Positions 10,581-20,377 of a stretch of DNA of 64,000 bases are shown one piece after another. A model generated the notes under the pieces. That model was given only the letters and a program-made list of their open reading frames with translations, made no database searches and had not been told where the DNA came from. Origin of the DNA: Kumtagia sp963820075 (GTDB lineage Bacteria > Pseudomonadota > Alphaproteobacteria > Rhizobiales > Rhizobiaceae); the NCBI GenBank assembly GCA_963820075.1, contig CAWFYS010000010.1, positions 113,646-177,645 of the forward strand, in the 5' to 3' direction. The position numbers were made by a program, and so were the translations under genes. Each line of letters opens with the position of its first letter. Position 1 is the first letter of the stretch.

Positions 10581-10742
10581 ATGATTTTACGGTGCGCCTT
10601 TGTCCCGGCGGGATCATCACAGGCTATTGGCCGGACTTGCACGATCGTGTTGGCGTATTTGTCCTCGCCCGCCCGGCCATTGACAAGGCGGCCGGCATCC
10701 GCCACCTCATGACGGTTCATCCTATCAAGGGGCTTCCCGGCC

Positions 10743-11996
<1,254 letters not shown>

Positions 11997-11998
11997 CC

Positions 11999-12853
11999 AT
12001 GCCTCGGCGGGCTGTCATGGCCGTCCTGTCGATGGCGGCGTTTCTGCTTTCCGTTTCCCCTGCCCTCGCCGATCCGCCGAAATCGCGCGTCGTCACGACC
12101 GCCCGGATTTGCGACCTGATCGACGTGCACGCCCGCCTGAATGGCCTGCCGAGCGATTTCTTCGCACGCCTGATCTGGAAGGAGAGCCGTTTCGACCCCG
12201 ACGCCGTCAGTCCGGCCGGCGCCGAGGGAATAGCGCAGTTCATGCCGGGCACGGCCGACATGCGCGGCCTTGCCGATTCATTCGACATAGAGCAGGCGCT
12301 GCCTGCGTCGGCGCGCTATCTGGCCGAACTGAAAGCCGGCTTCGGCAATCTCGGCCTCGCGGCCGCCGCCTACAATGCCGGTGAAAGCCGCGTGTCGAGA
12401 TGGCTTGCTTCCGGCGGTTTCCTGCCGCTGGAGACGGAGGACTACGTGCTCGACATCATGGGCGAGCCCGCCGACAATTTCGCCGAGCCAGGCTATGCCG
12501 GCACTGTCAGGCCACTCGATCCGACGCGGTCCTTCGGCGCGGCGTGCCGCAATATGCGAACGATCAATGCCGAGACGATCGCCATGGCGACCATCCTGGC
12601 AAAACCGTGGGGCATACAGGTCGCCGGCAATTTCAGGCGCGCCGCCGCGATCCGCCAGTGGCAGCGCATGGCCGGTCGCTTCAAGGCGGTCCTTGATGAC
12701 CAGGAGCCGGTGGTGAGCCGGGTGCGCACGCCGCGCGGCCGGCGCGGCATCTATGCCGTGCGCATCGGCGCCGACGACCGCGCAACCGCCAACCGGATCT
12801 GCGCGACGCTGCGCTCAGCCGGCGGATCGTGCATCGTGCTGCGGAATAGGTAG
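11999..12853 (+). CDS. periplasmic lytic murein transglycosylase (SLT family)
   Basis: A 284-residue secreted protein. The ATG at 11999 gives an N-terminal signal peptide (VLSMAAFLLSVSPALA). The SLT/goose-lysozyme-like domain follows: FFARLIWKESRFDPDAVS contains the catalytic Glu, and GAEGIAQFMPGTA and AAAYNAGESRV are the conserved GxxGxxQxMP and AYNAG blocks. It cleaves the MurNAc-GlcNAc bond of peptidoglycan. The last ~45 residues (GIYAVRIGADDRATANRIC) resemble a SPOR-type septal peptidoglycan-binding domain. It starts two bases after ispG. Confidence 0.9.
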   Translation: MPRRAVMAVLSMAAFLLSVSPALADPPKSRVVTTARICDLIDVHARLNGLPSDFFARLIWKESRFDPDAVSPAGAEGIAQFMPGTADMRGLADSFDIEQALPASARYLAELKAGFGNLGLAAAAYNAGESRVSRWLASGGFLPLETEDYVLDIMGEPADNFAEPGYAGTVRPLDPTRSFGAACRNMRTINAETIAMATILAKPWGIQVAGNFRRAAAIRQWQRMAGRFKAVLDDQEPVVSRVRTPRGRRGIYAVRIGADDRATANRICATLRSAGGSCIVLRNR

Positions 12854-12910
12854 CGCAAACCCGCTTGCAAGGCGACGCGCCGGAATCACCCGGCGTAGTC
12901 GGGACGATGC

Positions 12911-13846
12911 TTAATTCGGGCGCCGGGCGATGAATGTGGCGGCCGCGTTGAGCACGGCGGCGCGCTCGCCATAGGGTTCGAGCATGGCGTGCGCCTGCGC
13001 TACGAGGCCGTCAAGCTGGCTGCGCGCCCATCCGGCGCCATGCAGCGCCACAAGGGTAGCCTTGCCGGCCGCCGCGTCCTTGCGCGTCGCCTTGCCCATC
13101 GCCTGCGGTGTCGCGGTCAGATCGAGCAGGTCGTCGGCAAGCTGAAAGGCGAGCCCGATCGCCGAGCCGAATTCGGCCAGCCTTTCGCGGTCGGCGGGCG
13201 CGGCATCGGCAATGATCGCGCCTGCCTCGCAGGCGTAACGGAACAAGGCGCCGGTCTTCATGGCCTGCAGCGTGATGATGCCAGCCTCGTCGGGCGCGGC
13301 CTTCTCCGCCGCCAGATCGAGCGCCTGGCCACCCGCCATGCCGCCCAATCCCGCGGCGCGCGCCAGCCCGCGCACAAGCGCGAGCCGCCGCTGCAGCGCC
13401 TTCGTCATTTCGCGGGGCGCGACCGATGGTACGTCGGCGATAAGGTCGAACGCCAGCGTCAGCAGGCTGTCGCCGGCGAGGATCGCCGTCGCCTCGTCGA
13501 AGGCGCGGTGCACCGTGGGCTGGCCACGGCGCAGATCATCGTCGTCCATGGAAGGCAGATCGTCATGGATCAATGAGTAGCAATGGACGCATTCGAGCGC
13601 GGCGGCGACCCGCAGCGCCTCCTCGCCATCATGGCCGAACAGCGCCGCACTTTCCCGCACGAGGAAGGGGCGCAGCCGCTTGCCGCCATTGAGCACGCCG
13701 TGGCGCATGGCCGCCAGCAGCATGGCGGGCCGCGCGATCTCGCCGTCCTTTGCTTTGCCGTCGAGCAATCCGCGCAGCAAGCCTTCGACCTCGCGCGCGC
13801 GCCGGTCGAGGACGTCCTCGAAAGAAGGGGGAGATGAAATCGTCAT
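12911..13846 (-). CDS. ispA: polyprenyl synthetase, farnesyl diphosphate synthase type
   Basis: A 311-residue all-helical prenyltransferase. The first Asp-rich motif is in HDDLPSMDDDDLRRG and the second in FQLADDLLDLTA; both bind the magnesium-diphosphate substrate. GGKRLRPFL is the conserved N-terminal lysine-arginine block. It condenses IPP with DMAPP and GPP to make FPP for undecaprenyl phosphate, quinones and hopanoids. Length and motif spacing fit the short-chain IspA group, though geranylgeranyl synthases are similar. It is convergent with the transglycosylase gene and divergent from mtgA. The start at 13846 is the first good ATG and fits the family N-terminus. Confidence 0.93.
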   Translation of the reverse strand: MTISSPPSFEDVLDRRAREVEGLLRGLLDGKAKDGEIARPAMLLAAMRHGVLNGGKRLRPFLVRESAALFGHDGEEALRVAAALECVHCYSLIHDDLPSMDDDDLRRGQPTVHRAFDEATAILAGDSLLTLAFDLIADVPSVAPREMTKALQRRLALVRGLARAAGLGGMAGGQALDLAAEKAAPDEAGIITLQAMKTGALFRYACEAGAIIADAAPADRERLAEFGSAIGLAFQLADDLLDLTATPQAMGKATRKDAAAGKATLVALHGAGWARSQLDGLVAQAHAMLEPYGERAAVLNAAATFIARRPN

Positions 13847-13961
13847 AGCGCCGGTTTAGGCGATAAAGTATCCGGGTCAAGCCGGGCACGGGCGGCCAAA
13901 GGACATTGCGCTCATCGCCTGACGCCTTTATTCGGGGAGAACGAACATAAGGGCGGGTGGC

Positions 13962-14708
13962 TTGGACGAGACCGTTCAACCGGGAACCGAGGGGTTGGAA
14001 CTGGCAGGAAAGGGCATCAGCCGGCCGCGCCGCGATCTAGCCCTGTGGCTGCGCCGTGGAGCAAAGGCAGCGGCCATCCTCGTGATGATCCCGCTGGTGC
14101 TGACCTTACTCTACCTGCCGCCCTTCGTCCGGCCAGTCTCCACGCTGATGCTCGCCGATCTCGTAACCCTTCAGGGCTACGACCGGCGCTGGGTTCCGCT
14201 GGAGGATATTTCGCCCGTGCTCATCAATTCGGTGATCATGTCGGAGGACGGACAGTTCTGCCGTCATCTCGGCATAGACTTCGGCGAATTGAGGGGCGTC
14301 GTCAGCAACGCGCTGGCCGGCGAGCCGACCCGCGGCGCCTCCACCATCACCATGCAGACCGTGAAGAACCTTTTTCTGTGGAACGGCCGATCGATCGTGC
14401 GCAAAGTGGTGGAGCTGCCGCTGGCGGCCTATTTCGACCTTGTCGTGCCGAAATGGCGGATCATGGAGATCTATCTCAATATCGCCGAATGGGGTCCCGG
14501 ACTCTACGGCATCGAAGCCGCCGCGCAGCATCATTTCGGCGTTTCCGCAAAGCAGCTCACCCAGCGGCAGGCGGCCCTGCTTGCCGTCGCCCTGCCCAAT
14601 CCGATCACCCGCGATCCGGCGAAACCATCGGCCGGCCTGCGGCGGCTGGCCAACCTCATCCAGCGCCGCGCCGCGCGGTCGGGCGATTATGTTCAATGCG
14701 TCAATTGA
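13962..14708 (+). CDS. mtgA: monofunctional biosynthetic peptidoglycan transglycosylase
   Basis: A 248-residue GT51 glycosyltransferase that polymerises lipid II into glycan strands at the inner membrane. One membrane segment at about residues 32-50 (AAILVMIPLVLTLLYLPPF) anchors it. The catalytic motifs are MSEDGQFCRHLGIDFG (first Glu), RGASTITMQTVKNLFLW, KVVELPLAAYFD and MEIYLNIAEWGPGLYGIEAA. No transpeptidase domain follows, hence the monofunctional class. The only start compatible with the frame is a TTG at 13962 behind a GGCGGG stretch, so the initiation codon is unusual. Its 3' side leads to rpmF about 220 bases further on. Confidence 0.93.
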   Translation: MDETVQPGTEGLELAGKGISRPRRDLALWLRRGAKAAAILVMIPLVLTLLYLPPFVRPVSTLMLADLVTLQGYDRRWVPLEDISPVLINSVIMSEDGQFCRHLGIDFGELRGVVSNALAGEPTRGASTITMQTVKNLFLWNGRSIVRKVVELPLAAYFDLVVPKWRIMEIYLNIAEWGPGLYGIEAAAQHHFGVSAKQLTQRQAALLAVALPNPITRDPAKPSAGLRRLANLIQRRAARSGDYVQCVN

Positions 14709-14932
14709 GACCGGCCCGGGCCCGTTGAGCTTCAGGCGAGGGCGGCCCGCAAGTGATGCTTTTGCGCGCTTCCGGTGCAGGCCCTGACCGAGAGGGCCAA
14801 AAAAATCGGCCGGGACGCTGGCCAAAGCCGCAATGCGCGTGTATAGGCACGCCGGATTTCTCAATACCGGCCCCGGAACGCGCGGCTCTGATTGCCTGAG
14901 CAGCCGGGTCCATTGACCGAAGGAATACGCCC

Positions 14933-15115
14933 ATGGCTGTGCCAAAAAGAAAGACCTCGCCGTCCAAGCGCGGCATGCGTCGTTCCGCCGACGCGCTGAA
15001 GGCCCCGACCTATGTCGAGGATAAGAATTCCGGGGAAATGCGCCGTCCGCACCATATCGACCTGAAGACCGGCATGTATCGCGGCCGCCAGGTGCTGGAG
15101 CCGAAGGAAAGCTGA
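14933..15115 (+). CDS. rpmF: 50S ribosomal protein bL32
   Basis: A 60-residue ribosomal protein. It begins AVPKRKTSPSKRGMRRSADA, the signature of bL32, and ends with the basic MYRGRQVLEPK segment common in alphaproteobacteria. It is the alphaproteobacterial form without the zinc-binding cysteines. It is followed 30 bases later by a rho-independent terminator, so it is probably a single-gene or mtgA-rpmF transcript. Confidence 0.97.
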   Translation: MAVPKRKTSPSKRGMRRSADALKAPTYVEDKNSGEMRRPHHIDLKTGMYRGRQVLEPKES

Positions 15116-15144
15116 GCAGCCCCGGCAGCTCTGATCCGCTCAAG

Positions 15145-15167
15145 GACCGGCCTCGCGCCGGTCTTTT
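15145..15167 (+). terminator. rho-independent terminator after rpmF
   Basis: A perfect 7-bp stem GACCGGC / GCCGGTC with a 5-base loop is followed directly by five T residues, 30 bases after the rpmF stop codon. Confidence 0.85.
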
Positions 15168-15256
15168 TGCGTTGGCGGCTGTGAAACGTAGTTCGGGCCT
15201 GACCGAATGAAGACGTGGCCGGAATACCGGCCGCCCGCCGTCCGAGGAGATTTGAC

Positions 15257-15661
15257 ATGCTGGGCATGGTTCCGCTGCTCGTCATCCCCTTCCTGCTCTA
15301 CAATTTCGGCCTCGCCGGCCTGTTTGGCGATACCGGTGGCGACCCGTTCGCAGCCGAGGCTTTTTCCGTCACCATGATGTCCGGAGGGGTCTGGACGATG
15401 TCGGCCGGCGACCTGCTGATTGTTCTCGCCCTGGTGTTGCTGCTTGTCGAGATAATCAAATCGACGCGAAAGTCGAACAAGTCGATCATCGACCACGTGC
15501 TGTCGGCCTTTGTGTTCGTGGCATTCCTCGTCGAGTTCCTGCTGGTGCCGGGGGCTGCTCATCCGCTATTCTTCACGTTGATGGTCATCACGCTCATCGA
15601 TGCGCTGGCCGGCTTTTCCGTATCGATCCGCTCCGCCGGACGCGACCTCAACACGGGCTGA
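15257..15661 (+). CDS. conserved membrane protein, 134 aa
   Basis: A 134-residue protein with about four hydrophobic segments, for example MLGMVPLLVIPFLLYNFGLA at the N-terminus, then LLIVLALVLLLVEII, VLSAFVFVAFLVEFLLV and FFTLMVITLIDALAGF. The ATG at 15257 follows a CGAGGAGA ribosome binding site; the in-frame ATG further upstream would add a basic non-hydrophobic leader. It is an inner-membrane protein of unknown role with no recognised catalytic motif. It follows the rpmF terminator and precedes another small membrane protein. Confidence 0.7.
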   Translation: MLGMVPLLVIPFLLYNFGLAGLFGDTGGDPFAAEAFSVTMMSGGVWTMSAGDLLIVLALVLLLVEIIKSTRKSNKSIIDHVLSAFVFVAFLVEFLLVPGAAHPLFFTLMVITLIDALAGFSVSIRSAGRDLNTG

Positions 15662-15708
15662 GGGCTATCTCGATGCATGCGGACAAAAGTTCCGCCAGAG
15701 GCGGAGGA

Positions 15709-16005
15709 ATGAGCCGGTTCTTCGCCGCGCGGTGGCGCGGAAGCGTTGCGCTCGAACGCCTGTTCTGGCGCGACCTGATCATTGTCGGCACGGCAATCAA
15801 CATCGCGGCGACGCTTGCCGCGCTCGGCCTGCTCGCCGCCAAGGCACCCCTGGCCGCCGCGCTCGGTGTCCACATTGCGCCGCTTCCATACAACCTGTTC
15901 CTCGCCTTCGCCGTATGGCGGACGGCCGAGCGAAAAGGCGGCGGTCTGGCTTTGGCCTATCAGCTCGCCGCGATCGCCTGGCTTGTCATCGCGATCCTGA
16001 TCTGA
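15709..16005 (+). CDS. small membrane protein, 98 aa
   Basis: A protein of 98 residues from the ATG at 15709, or 110 from the ATG at 15673. I favour 15709 because AGAGGCGGAGG lies directly before it. Three membrane segments are visible: IIVGTAINIAATLAALGLLA, PYNLFLAFAVW and LALAYQLAAIAWLVIAIL. Function is unknown. It starts 47 bases after the preceding membrane gene and may be co-transcribed with it. Confidence 0.6.
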   Translation: MSRFFAARWRGSVALERLFWRDLIIVGTAINIAATLAALGLLAAKAPLAAALGVHIAPLPYNLFLAFAVWRTAERKGGGLALAYQLAAIAWLVIAILI

Positions 16006-16081
16006 CGCGCCGAACCCGCGGGCGCGCCGCCACGGCGGTGTCGCCGCTGGCGCATCAACAAGCGTCAGTTCGGCAAGCCAC

Positions 16082-16384
16082 TCAATCCTTCCGCCGATCC
16101 GCATGCCCAAGGTCGCGGCCCGGATCGATCACGTCCCGCACGAGCTGCTTCAGCCTCGCGGCGTCCGGGAAGCCGCCGTCGCGCTTGCGGTCCCAGACGG
16201 GCTGGTCATTGCAGGTGATGGTGAACACGCCGCCCGTCCCCGGTACGAGAACCACCTCGCCGAGTTCCGTTCCGAAGGTCGACAGCAGCTCCTGCGCCAT
16301 CCAGGCCGCGCGCAACAGCCAATGGCATTGCGTGCAGTAGGTGATGCGGACTCGCGGAGCCAAGGTGGGAGGCGTTTCGTTCAC
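16082..16384 (-). CDS. SelT/SelW/SelH (Rdx) family thioredoxin-like protein
   Basis: A 100-residue thioredoxin-fold protein of the Rdx family. The N-terminal strand is followed by the redox motif in ITYCTQCHWLLRAAWMAQEL, a CxxC in the position of the CxxU of eukaryotic selenoprotein W. The middle strand TGGVFTITCNDQPVWDRK and the helix FPDAARLKQLVRD match the family layout. It probably takes part in cytoplasmic thiol redox chemistry; the bacterial substrate is unknown. Its start codon overlaps the yebC stop by four bases, so translation is likely coupled. Confidence 0.85.
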   Translation of the reverse strand: MNETPPTLAPRVRITYCTQCHWLLRAAWMAQELLSTFGTELGEVVLVPGTGGVFTITCNDQPVWDRKRDGGFPDAARLKQLVRDVIDPGRDLGHADRRKD

Positions 16385-17130
16385 GCCGCGCTCAGCTTCG
16401 CCAGCGTCGCCTCGTCCACCTCGAAATTGGCGTAGACGTTCTGGACGTCATCGTCGTCCTCCAGATTGGCGACGAGCTTTATCAGCGACTGCGCGCGATC
16501 CTCGTCGACCGGCACGCTGGTCTGCGGCTTCCACACGACCTTGACGCTTTCGGCTTCGCCCAGCGTCGCCTCGAGTGCTTTCGACACCTCGCCGACACTC
16601 TCGAACGCGCATTGGATCGTGTGGCCGTCCTCGTCCGACGCTACGTCGTCGGCGCCCGCCTCGATGGCCGCCTCCATCACCTTGTCGCCATCGGCCGCTT
16701 CCGGCCTGTAGGAAATTTCGCCGACGCGGTTCCACAGGAACGACACGGAGCCCGTTTCGCCCAGCGCCCCGCCGGCCTTGGTAAAGGCGGCGCGCACATT
16801 GGAGGCGGTGCGGTTGCGGTTGTCGGTCAGAGCCTCGACAATCAGCGCCACGCCGCCGGGGCCGTAGCCTTCGTAGCGGACCTCGTCATAGTTTTCCGCG
16901 TCGCCGCCGATCGCCTTGTTGATCGCCCGCTGGATGTTGTCCTTGGGCATCGATTCGGCCTTGGCGTTCTGCACTGCAAGCCTGAGACGCGGATTCATCG
17001 CCGGGTCGGGAACACCCAGCTTGGCGGCCACGGTTATCTCGCGCGCCAGCTTGGAGAAGACCTTCGACTTGGCCGCGTCCTGGCGGCCCTTGCGGTGCAT
17101 GATGTTCTTGAACTGTGAATGCCCGGCCAT
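16381..17130 (-). CDS. yebC: YebC/PmpR family protein
   Basis: A 249-residue YebC/TACO1-family protein. It begins MAGHSQFKNIMHRKGRQDA, the nearly invariant N-terminus. YEGYGPGGVALIVEALTDN and TKAGGALGETGSVSFLW are the other family blocks. Members have been described both as transcription regulators (PmpR) and as factors that relieve ribosome stalling; sequence alone cannot decide between these roles. Length is normal. The Rdx-family gene follows with a 4-base overlap. In many bacteria yebC sits near ruvC, but no ruv genes are present here. Confidence 0.95.
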   Translation of the reverse strand: MAGHSQFKNIMHRKGRQDAAKSKVFSKLAREITVAAKLGVPDPAMNPRLRLAVQNAKAESMPKDNIQRAINKAIGGDAENYDEVRYEGYGPGGVALIVEALTDNRNRTASNVRAAFTKAGGALGETGSVSFLWNRVGEISYRPEAADGDKVMEAAIEAGADDVASDEDGHTIQCAFESVGEVSKALEATLGEAESVKVVWKPQTSVPVDEDRAQSLIKLVANLEDDDDVQNVYANFEVDEATLAKLSAA

Positions 17131-17363
17131 GACGTCCCTGCCTTGGAAAAATCGGCGATTTTCGGAATTGCGGGCTTATAGATAAGTTGCCGTCAAAGGT
17201 CCAGAACCGGCGCGCCGAAGCCAGGGCTCCAAACTCGGCCAACGGGTGGCGGTTCGGCACACGATCCACCGTCGCGAATCATACGCGCTCGCGAAGGTTT
17301 GATCGGCCGAGCAACGATTCCGGTGGCCGTGCCATGCCTGACATTTAACCTGTCCCGGGGCTA

Positions 17364-18200
17364 ATGACCAATCCGGATGGACCGCCAGCCATGCCCTTCC
17401 GCCTGCTCGCCGCCCTTTGCTTCCTGTTTTTGGCTCCCGCTCATGCGTCGGCGCAGCAGGCCGCGCCGCCGTCCAGCAAATGCATGGCGATCGCGCAAAC
17501 CCTGCCCGGTGTGACTTATGCCGATTTCACTCCGGCGGCGGCCGCCGGCGAGGGCGAAGTCATCATCACCTATGCCGGCCATTCGACCTATCTGATCGAC
17601 ACGCCCGCCGGTGTGCGCATCGCCACCGATTTCAGCGGGGTGTATGGCGGCAGCCCGGCGCCCCGCGTCGTCACGATGAACAAGGCCCACCGCACGCATT
17701 TCACGGATTTTCCCGACCCGGCCATCGAGTACATATTGCGCGGCTGGAACCCGGAAGGCGGCGCAGCACGCCATGCACTTGAGGTCGGCGACGTCTACAT
17801 CCGCAACGTGCCGACCGACATCCGCGTTTGGGGCGGAGAGCTTGAGCGCGACGGCAACTCGATCTTCATCTTCGAGGTGGCCGATCTTTGCATCGGCCAT
17901 CTCGGCCATCTGCACACGCGCCTAGACGATGCGCAATTCGGCGCGATCGGCCGGCTCGACATCCTCATGGTGCCGATCGACGGCGGCATGACCCAGTCGC
18001 TCGAAGCCATGACCGAGATCACGACGCGGCTGCAATCCTCAATCGTCCTGCCTATGCACCGTCACTCGACACCCATGTCCGAGTTCCTTGGCCTGATGGG
18101 CGACGGTTTCGACGTGGACTTCCGCGACAGCCGGTCGCTCGCCGTTTCGCTGCGCGGCCTGCCGCGGCGGCCGACCATCATAGTGCTGGAAGGGGTTTGA
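17364..18200 (+). CDS. secreted MBL-fold metallo-hydrolase-like protein
   Basis: A 278-residue protein, or 269 from the ATG at 17391, with a signal peptide (LLAALCFLFLAPAHASAQ). The body shows the beta-lactamase-fold start GEVIITYAGHSTYLIDTPAGVRIATDF, then MNKAHRTHFTDF, LCIGHLGHLH and LPMHRHS. It therefore resembles UlaG-like phosphodiesterases. The canonical HxHxDH motif appears degenerate (H-R-T-H-F-T-D), although later histidines are kept, so metal binding may differ. It is likely periplasmic. It stands alone between yebC and the META/TerC pair. Confidence 0.75.
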   Translation: MTNPDGPPAMPFRLLAALCFLFLAPAHASAQQAAPPSSKCMAIAQTLPGVTYADFTPAAAAGEGEVIITYAGHSTYLIDTPAGVRIATDFSGVYGGSPAPRVVTMNKAHRTHFTDFPDPAIEYILRGWNPEGGAARHALEVGDVYIRNVPTDIRVWGGELERDGNSIFIFEVADLCIGHLGHLHTRLDDAQFGAIGRLDILMVPIDGGMTQSLEAMTEITTRLQSSIVLPMHRHSTPMSEFLGLMGDGFDVDFRDSRSLAVSLRGLPRRPTIIVLEGV

Positions 18201-18259
18201 GCCGTCAGCGGCCCTGGGACTCGCCCAGGCACTTTTCCGCGCTCCCGTTGGTCCCGGCG

Positions 18260-18676
18260 TCAGGGCGAAGCAGCGAGCCGCAGAACCGTGTCTCCGGTTG
18301 CGTCAAGCAGAACCAGGCCGGCGTCGTCCCTGCGCCAGCCGCGCACGCCCTCAAGTGACTTGAAGAACCCTGCTTCCAGCTCGGAAACCTCGGGCTCGCA
18401 CATCATTCGGGTCGCGGCCGTTGGACCGAAGGAGAGCGCGCCGCCTTCGGCGATCTTGGCTGTTCCATGGAACCGGTTGCAGCCGCCCGAACCCGAAACG
18501 ACGCCGTCGGCGCCGATCTCGATCGATACTTTCGCATCGGAGGAGACCGCCCGTCCGGCGAACGTCTCGACCCTCCATTTGCCGTAGGGGCCGTCCGGAG
18601 GCGCGTCCGCCATTGCATGGCCTCCCCACGCGAGAGCCAGCGCGACGAGGCTGGCTACAAGACCACTATTGTTCAC
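18260..18676 (-). CDS. META domain protein, periplasmic
   Basis: A 138-residue protein starting with GTG at 18676. An AGGAG lies 9 bases upstream and a signal peptide follows (NNSGLVASLVALALAWGGHAMA). The mature part is a single META domain (HslJ-like): a GSGGCNRFHGTAKI strand-turn, then LSFGPTAATRMMCEPEVSELE, then the closing LVLLDATGDTVLRLA. The family is linked to heat-shock and novobiocin resistance in E. coli; its activity is unknown. The start overlaps the end of the terC-like gene by 11 bases, implying one transcript. Confidence 0.85.
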   Translation of the reverse strand: MNNSGLVASLVALALAWGGHAMADAPPDGPYGKWRVETFAGRAVSSDAKVSIEIGADGVVSGSGGCNRFHGTAKIAEGGALSFGPTAATRMMCEPEVSELEAGFFKSLEGVRGWRRDDAGLVLLDATGDTVLRLAASP

Positions 18677-19439
18677 CGCGCATATCTCCTTCGCCGGGCT
18701 TCGCACGCCTGCGCCGGGCCACCATGTTAAGACCCTCGACCAGCGCCGAGAAACCCATGGCAGCATAAATATAGCCCTTCGGCACATGAAAGCCCATGCC
18801 GTCGGCAATCAGCGTCATGCCGATCATGAGCAGGAAGCCGAGCGCCAGCATGACGATGGTCGGGTTCTTCTCGATGAAATTGGCGAGCGGCGTGGCGGCA
18901 AGCATCATGACCGACACCGCGACGATGACGGCTATGTACATGATCCCGATCTCGTCGGTCATGCCGACCGCCGTAATGATCGAATCGATCGAGAAAACGA
19001 GATCGAGCAGCAGGATCTGAAGGATTGCGCCGCCGAGCGAAAGCTGCAGCGTGCCGGCCAGCATATCCTCCCTGTGATCCTCCGGATCGACCGTGTGGTG
19101 GATTTCCTTGGTCGCTTTCCACACCAGGAACAGGCCGCCGGCAATCAGGATCAGGTCGCGCCAGGAAAAGCCATGCCCGAACAGGGTGAACAGCGGCGCG
19201 GTAAGCTTGACGATGATGGAGATCGTCGCCAGCAGAACGAGCCGCATGACGAGCGCTGCGCCAATGCCGAGCCGGCGCGCCGGAATACGCCGCGCCTCCG
19301 GCAGCTTGTTGGTGAGGATCGATATAAAGATCAGATTGTCGATGCCAAGCACGACTTCGAGAATGATCAGCGTCAGCAGAGCCACCCAGGCGGTGGGGTC
19401 GTTGACCCAGTTCAGATACATCCCAAGGAACTCGGTCAT
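18666..19439 (-). CDS. TerC family integral membrane protein
   Basis: A 257-residue inner-membrane protein with about seven hydrophobic segments. It carries the two acidic TerC motifs, LEVVLGIDNLIFISIL near the N-terminus and LDLVFSIDSIITAVGM in the middle. TerC-family proteins handle metal ions; relatives export manganese, and others are tied to tellurite resistance. The substrate here cannot be told from sequence. The central cytoplasmic loop (EIHHTVDPEDHRED) is rich in His and Asp. The META gene follows with an overlapping start. Confidence 0.92.
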   Translation of the reverse strand: MTEFLGMYLNWVNDPTAWVALLTLIILEVVLGIDNLIFISILTNKLPEARRIPARRLGIGAALVMRLVLLATISIIVKLTAPLFTLFGHGFSWRDLILIAGGLFLVWKATKEIHHTVDPEDHREDMLAGTLQLSLGGAILQILLLDLVFSIDSIITAVGMTDEIGIMYIAVIVAVSVMMLAATPLANFIEKNPTIVMLALGFLLMIGMTLIADGMGFHVPKGYIYAAMGFSALVEGLNMVARRRRAKPGEGDMRGEQ

Positions 19440-19518
19440 CGGCCCTCTCGTTGGATACAGGAATTAGGGGAAACTGTATTTGAGATGGCTACAGAGGTAG
19501 GAGACACCTCAGCGCACG

Positions 19519-20349
19519 TCAACGGCCTTGCCAGAATGCCGGCAGGGTTTCTTCGAGCCGCGGCCCGAGCCTGAGGGGGGCGATGCGCTCGGCCAGCCCG
19601 GTTCGGTCGGATATGTCCAGGCCCACGCCGCAGATCGTCGCGGGACCGCCGGCTGCCTCGAAACGGCCCTTGGGCACTTTGGAAAGGAAGCGGTTGAGCG
19701 GCTCCTCCTTGTCCATGCCCAGCGAGGAATCGTAATCGCCGCACATGCCCGCGTCGGAAATATAGCCGGTGCCGCCATTGAGGATCTGATGATCGGCGGT
19801 CGGCTGGTGCGTGTGGGTGCCGACGACGAGACTGGCCCGGCCATCGACAAAATGCGCGAAACACATCTTTTCAGACGTCGCCTCGGCATGGAAATCGATG
19901 ACGACGGCGTCCGCCTGCTCCCCGAGCGGACAGGCGGAAAGTTCGCGCTCGCCGATCTGGAACGGGTCGTCGAGTTCCGGATGCATGAACACCCGGCCCA
20001 TTATGTTGGAAACCAGAACGCGCGCGCCGTTGCGGGCGAGGTAGACGCCGGAGCCCCGGCCGGGCGTTCCCTTGGGAAAATTGGCGGGGCGCAGAAACCG
20101 GTCGTGGCGCGAGGCGAACTCCAGTGCCTCGCGCTGGTCCCAGACATGATTTCCGGTGGTGACGACATCGGCGCCGGCCGAGAGCGTCTCGCGAAGGATT
20201 TCCTCGGTAATACCGAAACCGCCGGCGGCATTCTCGCCGTTGACGATGACGAAGTCGAGCTTGAGGTCGAGGATGAGGCCGGGAAGCCTTTCCCACACAG
20301 CGGTTCGGCCGGAGCGGCCGACCATGTCGCCGAGAAAGAGAAGTCTCAT
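19519..20349 (-). CDS. YmdB-like metallophosphoesterase (TIGR00282 type)
   Basis: A 276-residue calcineurin-like phosphoesterase. The start at 20349 gives MRLLFLGDMVGRSGR, the family N-terminus; the frame extends eight residues further. Metal and phosphate ligands are visible in VIVNGENAAGG, TTGNHVWDQRE, VIDFHAEATSEK and VVGTHTHQPTADHQIL. Bacillus YmdB is a cyclic-nucleotide phosphodiesterase that affects biofilm choice; whether the activity is shared is not known. It lies directly downstream of fthC with 28 bases between, an arrangement common in alphaproteobacteria. Confidence 0.9.
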   Translation of the reverse strand: MRLLFLGDMVGRSGRTAVWERLPGLILDLKLDFVIVNGENAAGGFGITEEILRETLSAGADVVTTGNHVWDQREALEFASRHDRFLRPANFPKGTPGRGSGVYLARNGARVLVSNIMGRVFMHPELDDPFQIGERELSACPLGEQADAVVIDFHAEATSEKMCFAHFVDGRASLVVGTHTHQPTADHQILNGGTGYISDAGMCGDYDSSLGMDKEEPLNRFLSKVPKGRFEAAGGPATICGVGLDISDRTGLAERIAPLRLGPRLEETLPAFWQGR

Positions 20350-20377
20350 GCGGACCTCGGCCTTGCATTGCAAATGA

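Larger units (their letters stand above)
10143..10742. other. intergenic region upstream of ispG with repeats
   Basis: About 600 bases separating the divergent autotransporter and ispG. It holds a 30-bp tandem repeat and one copy of a dispersed palindromic element (both listed separately). No convincing coding sequence was found. Promoters for both flanking genes should lie here, but none could be assigned with confidence. Confidence 0.5.
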
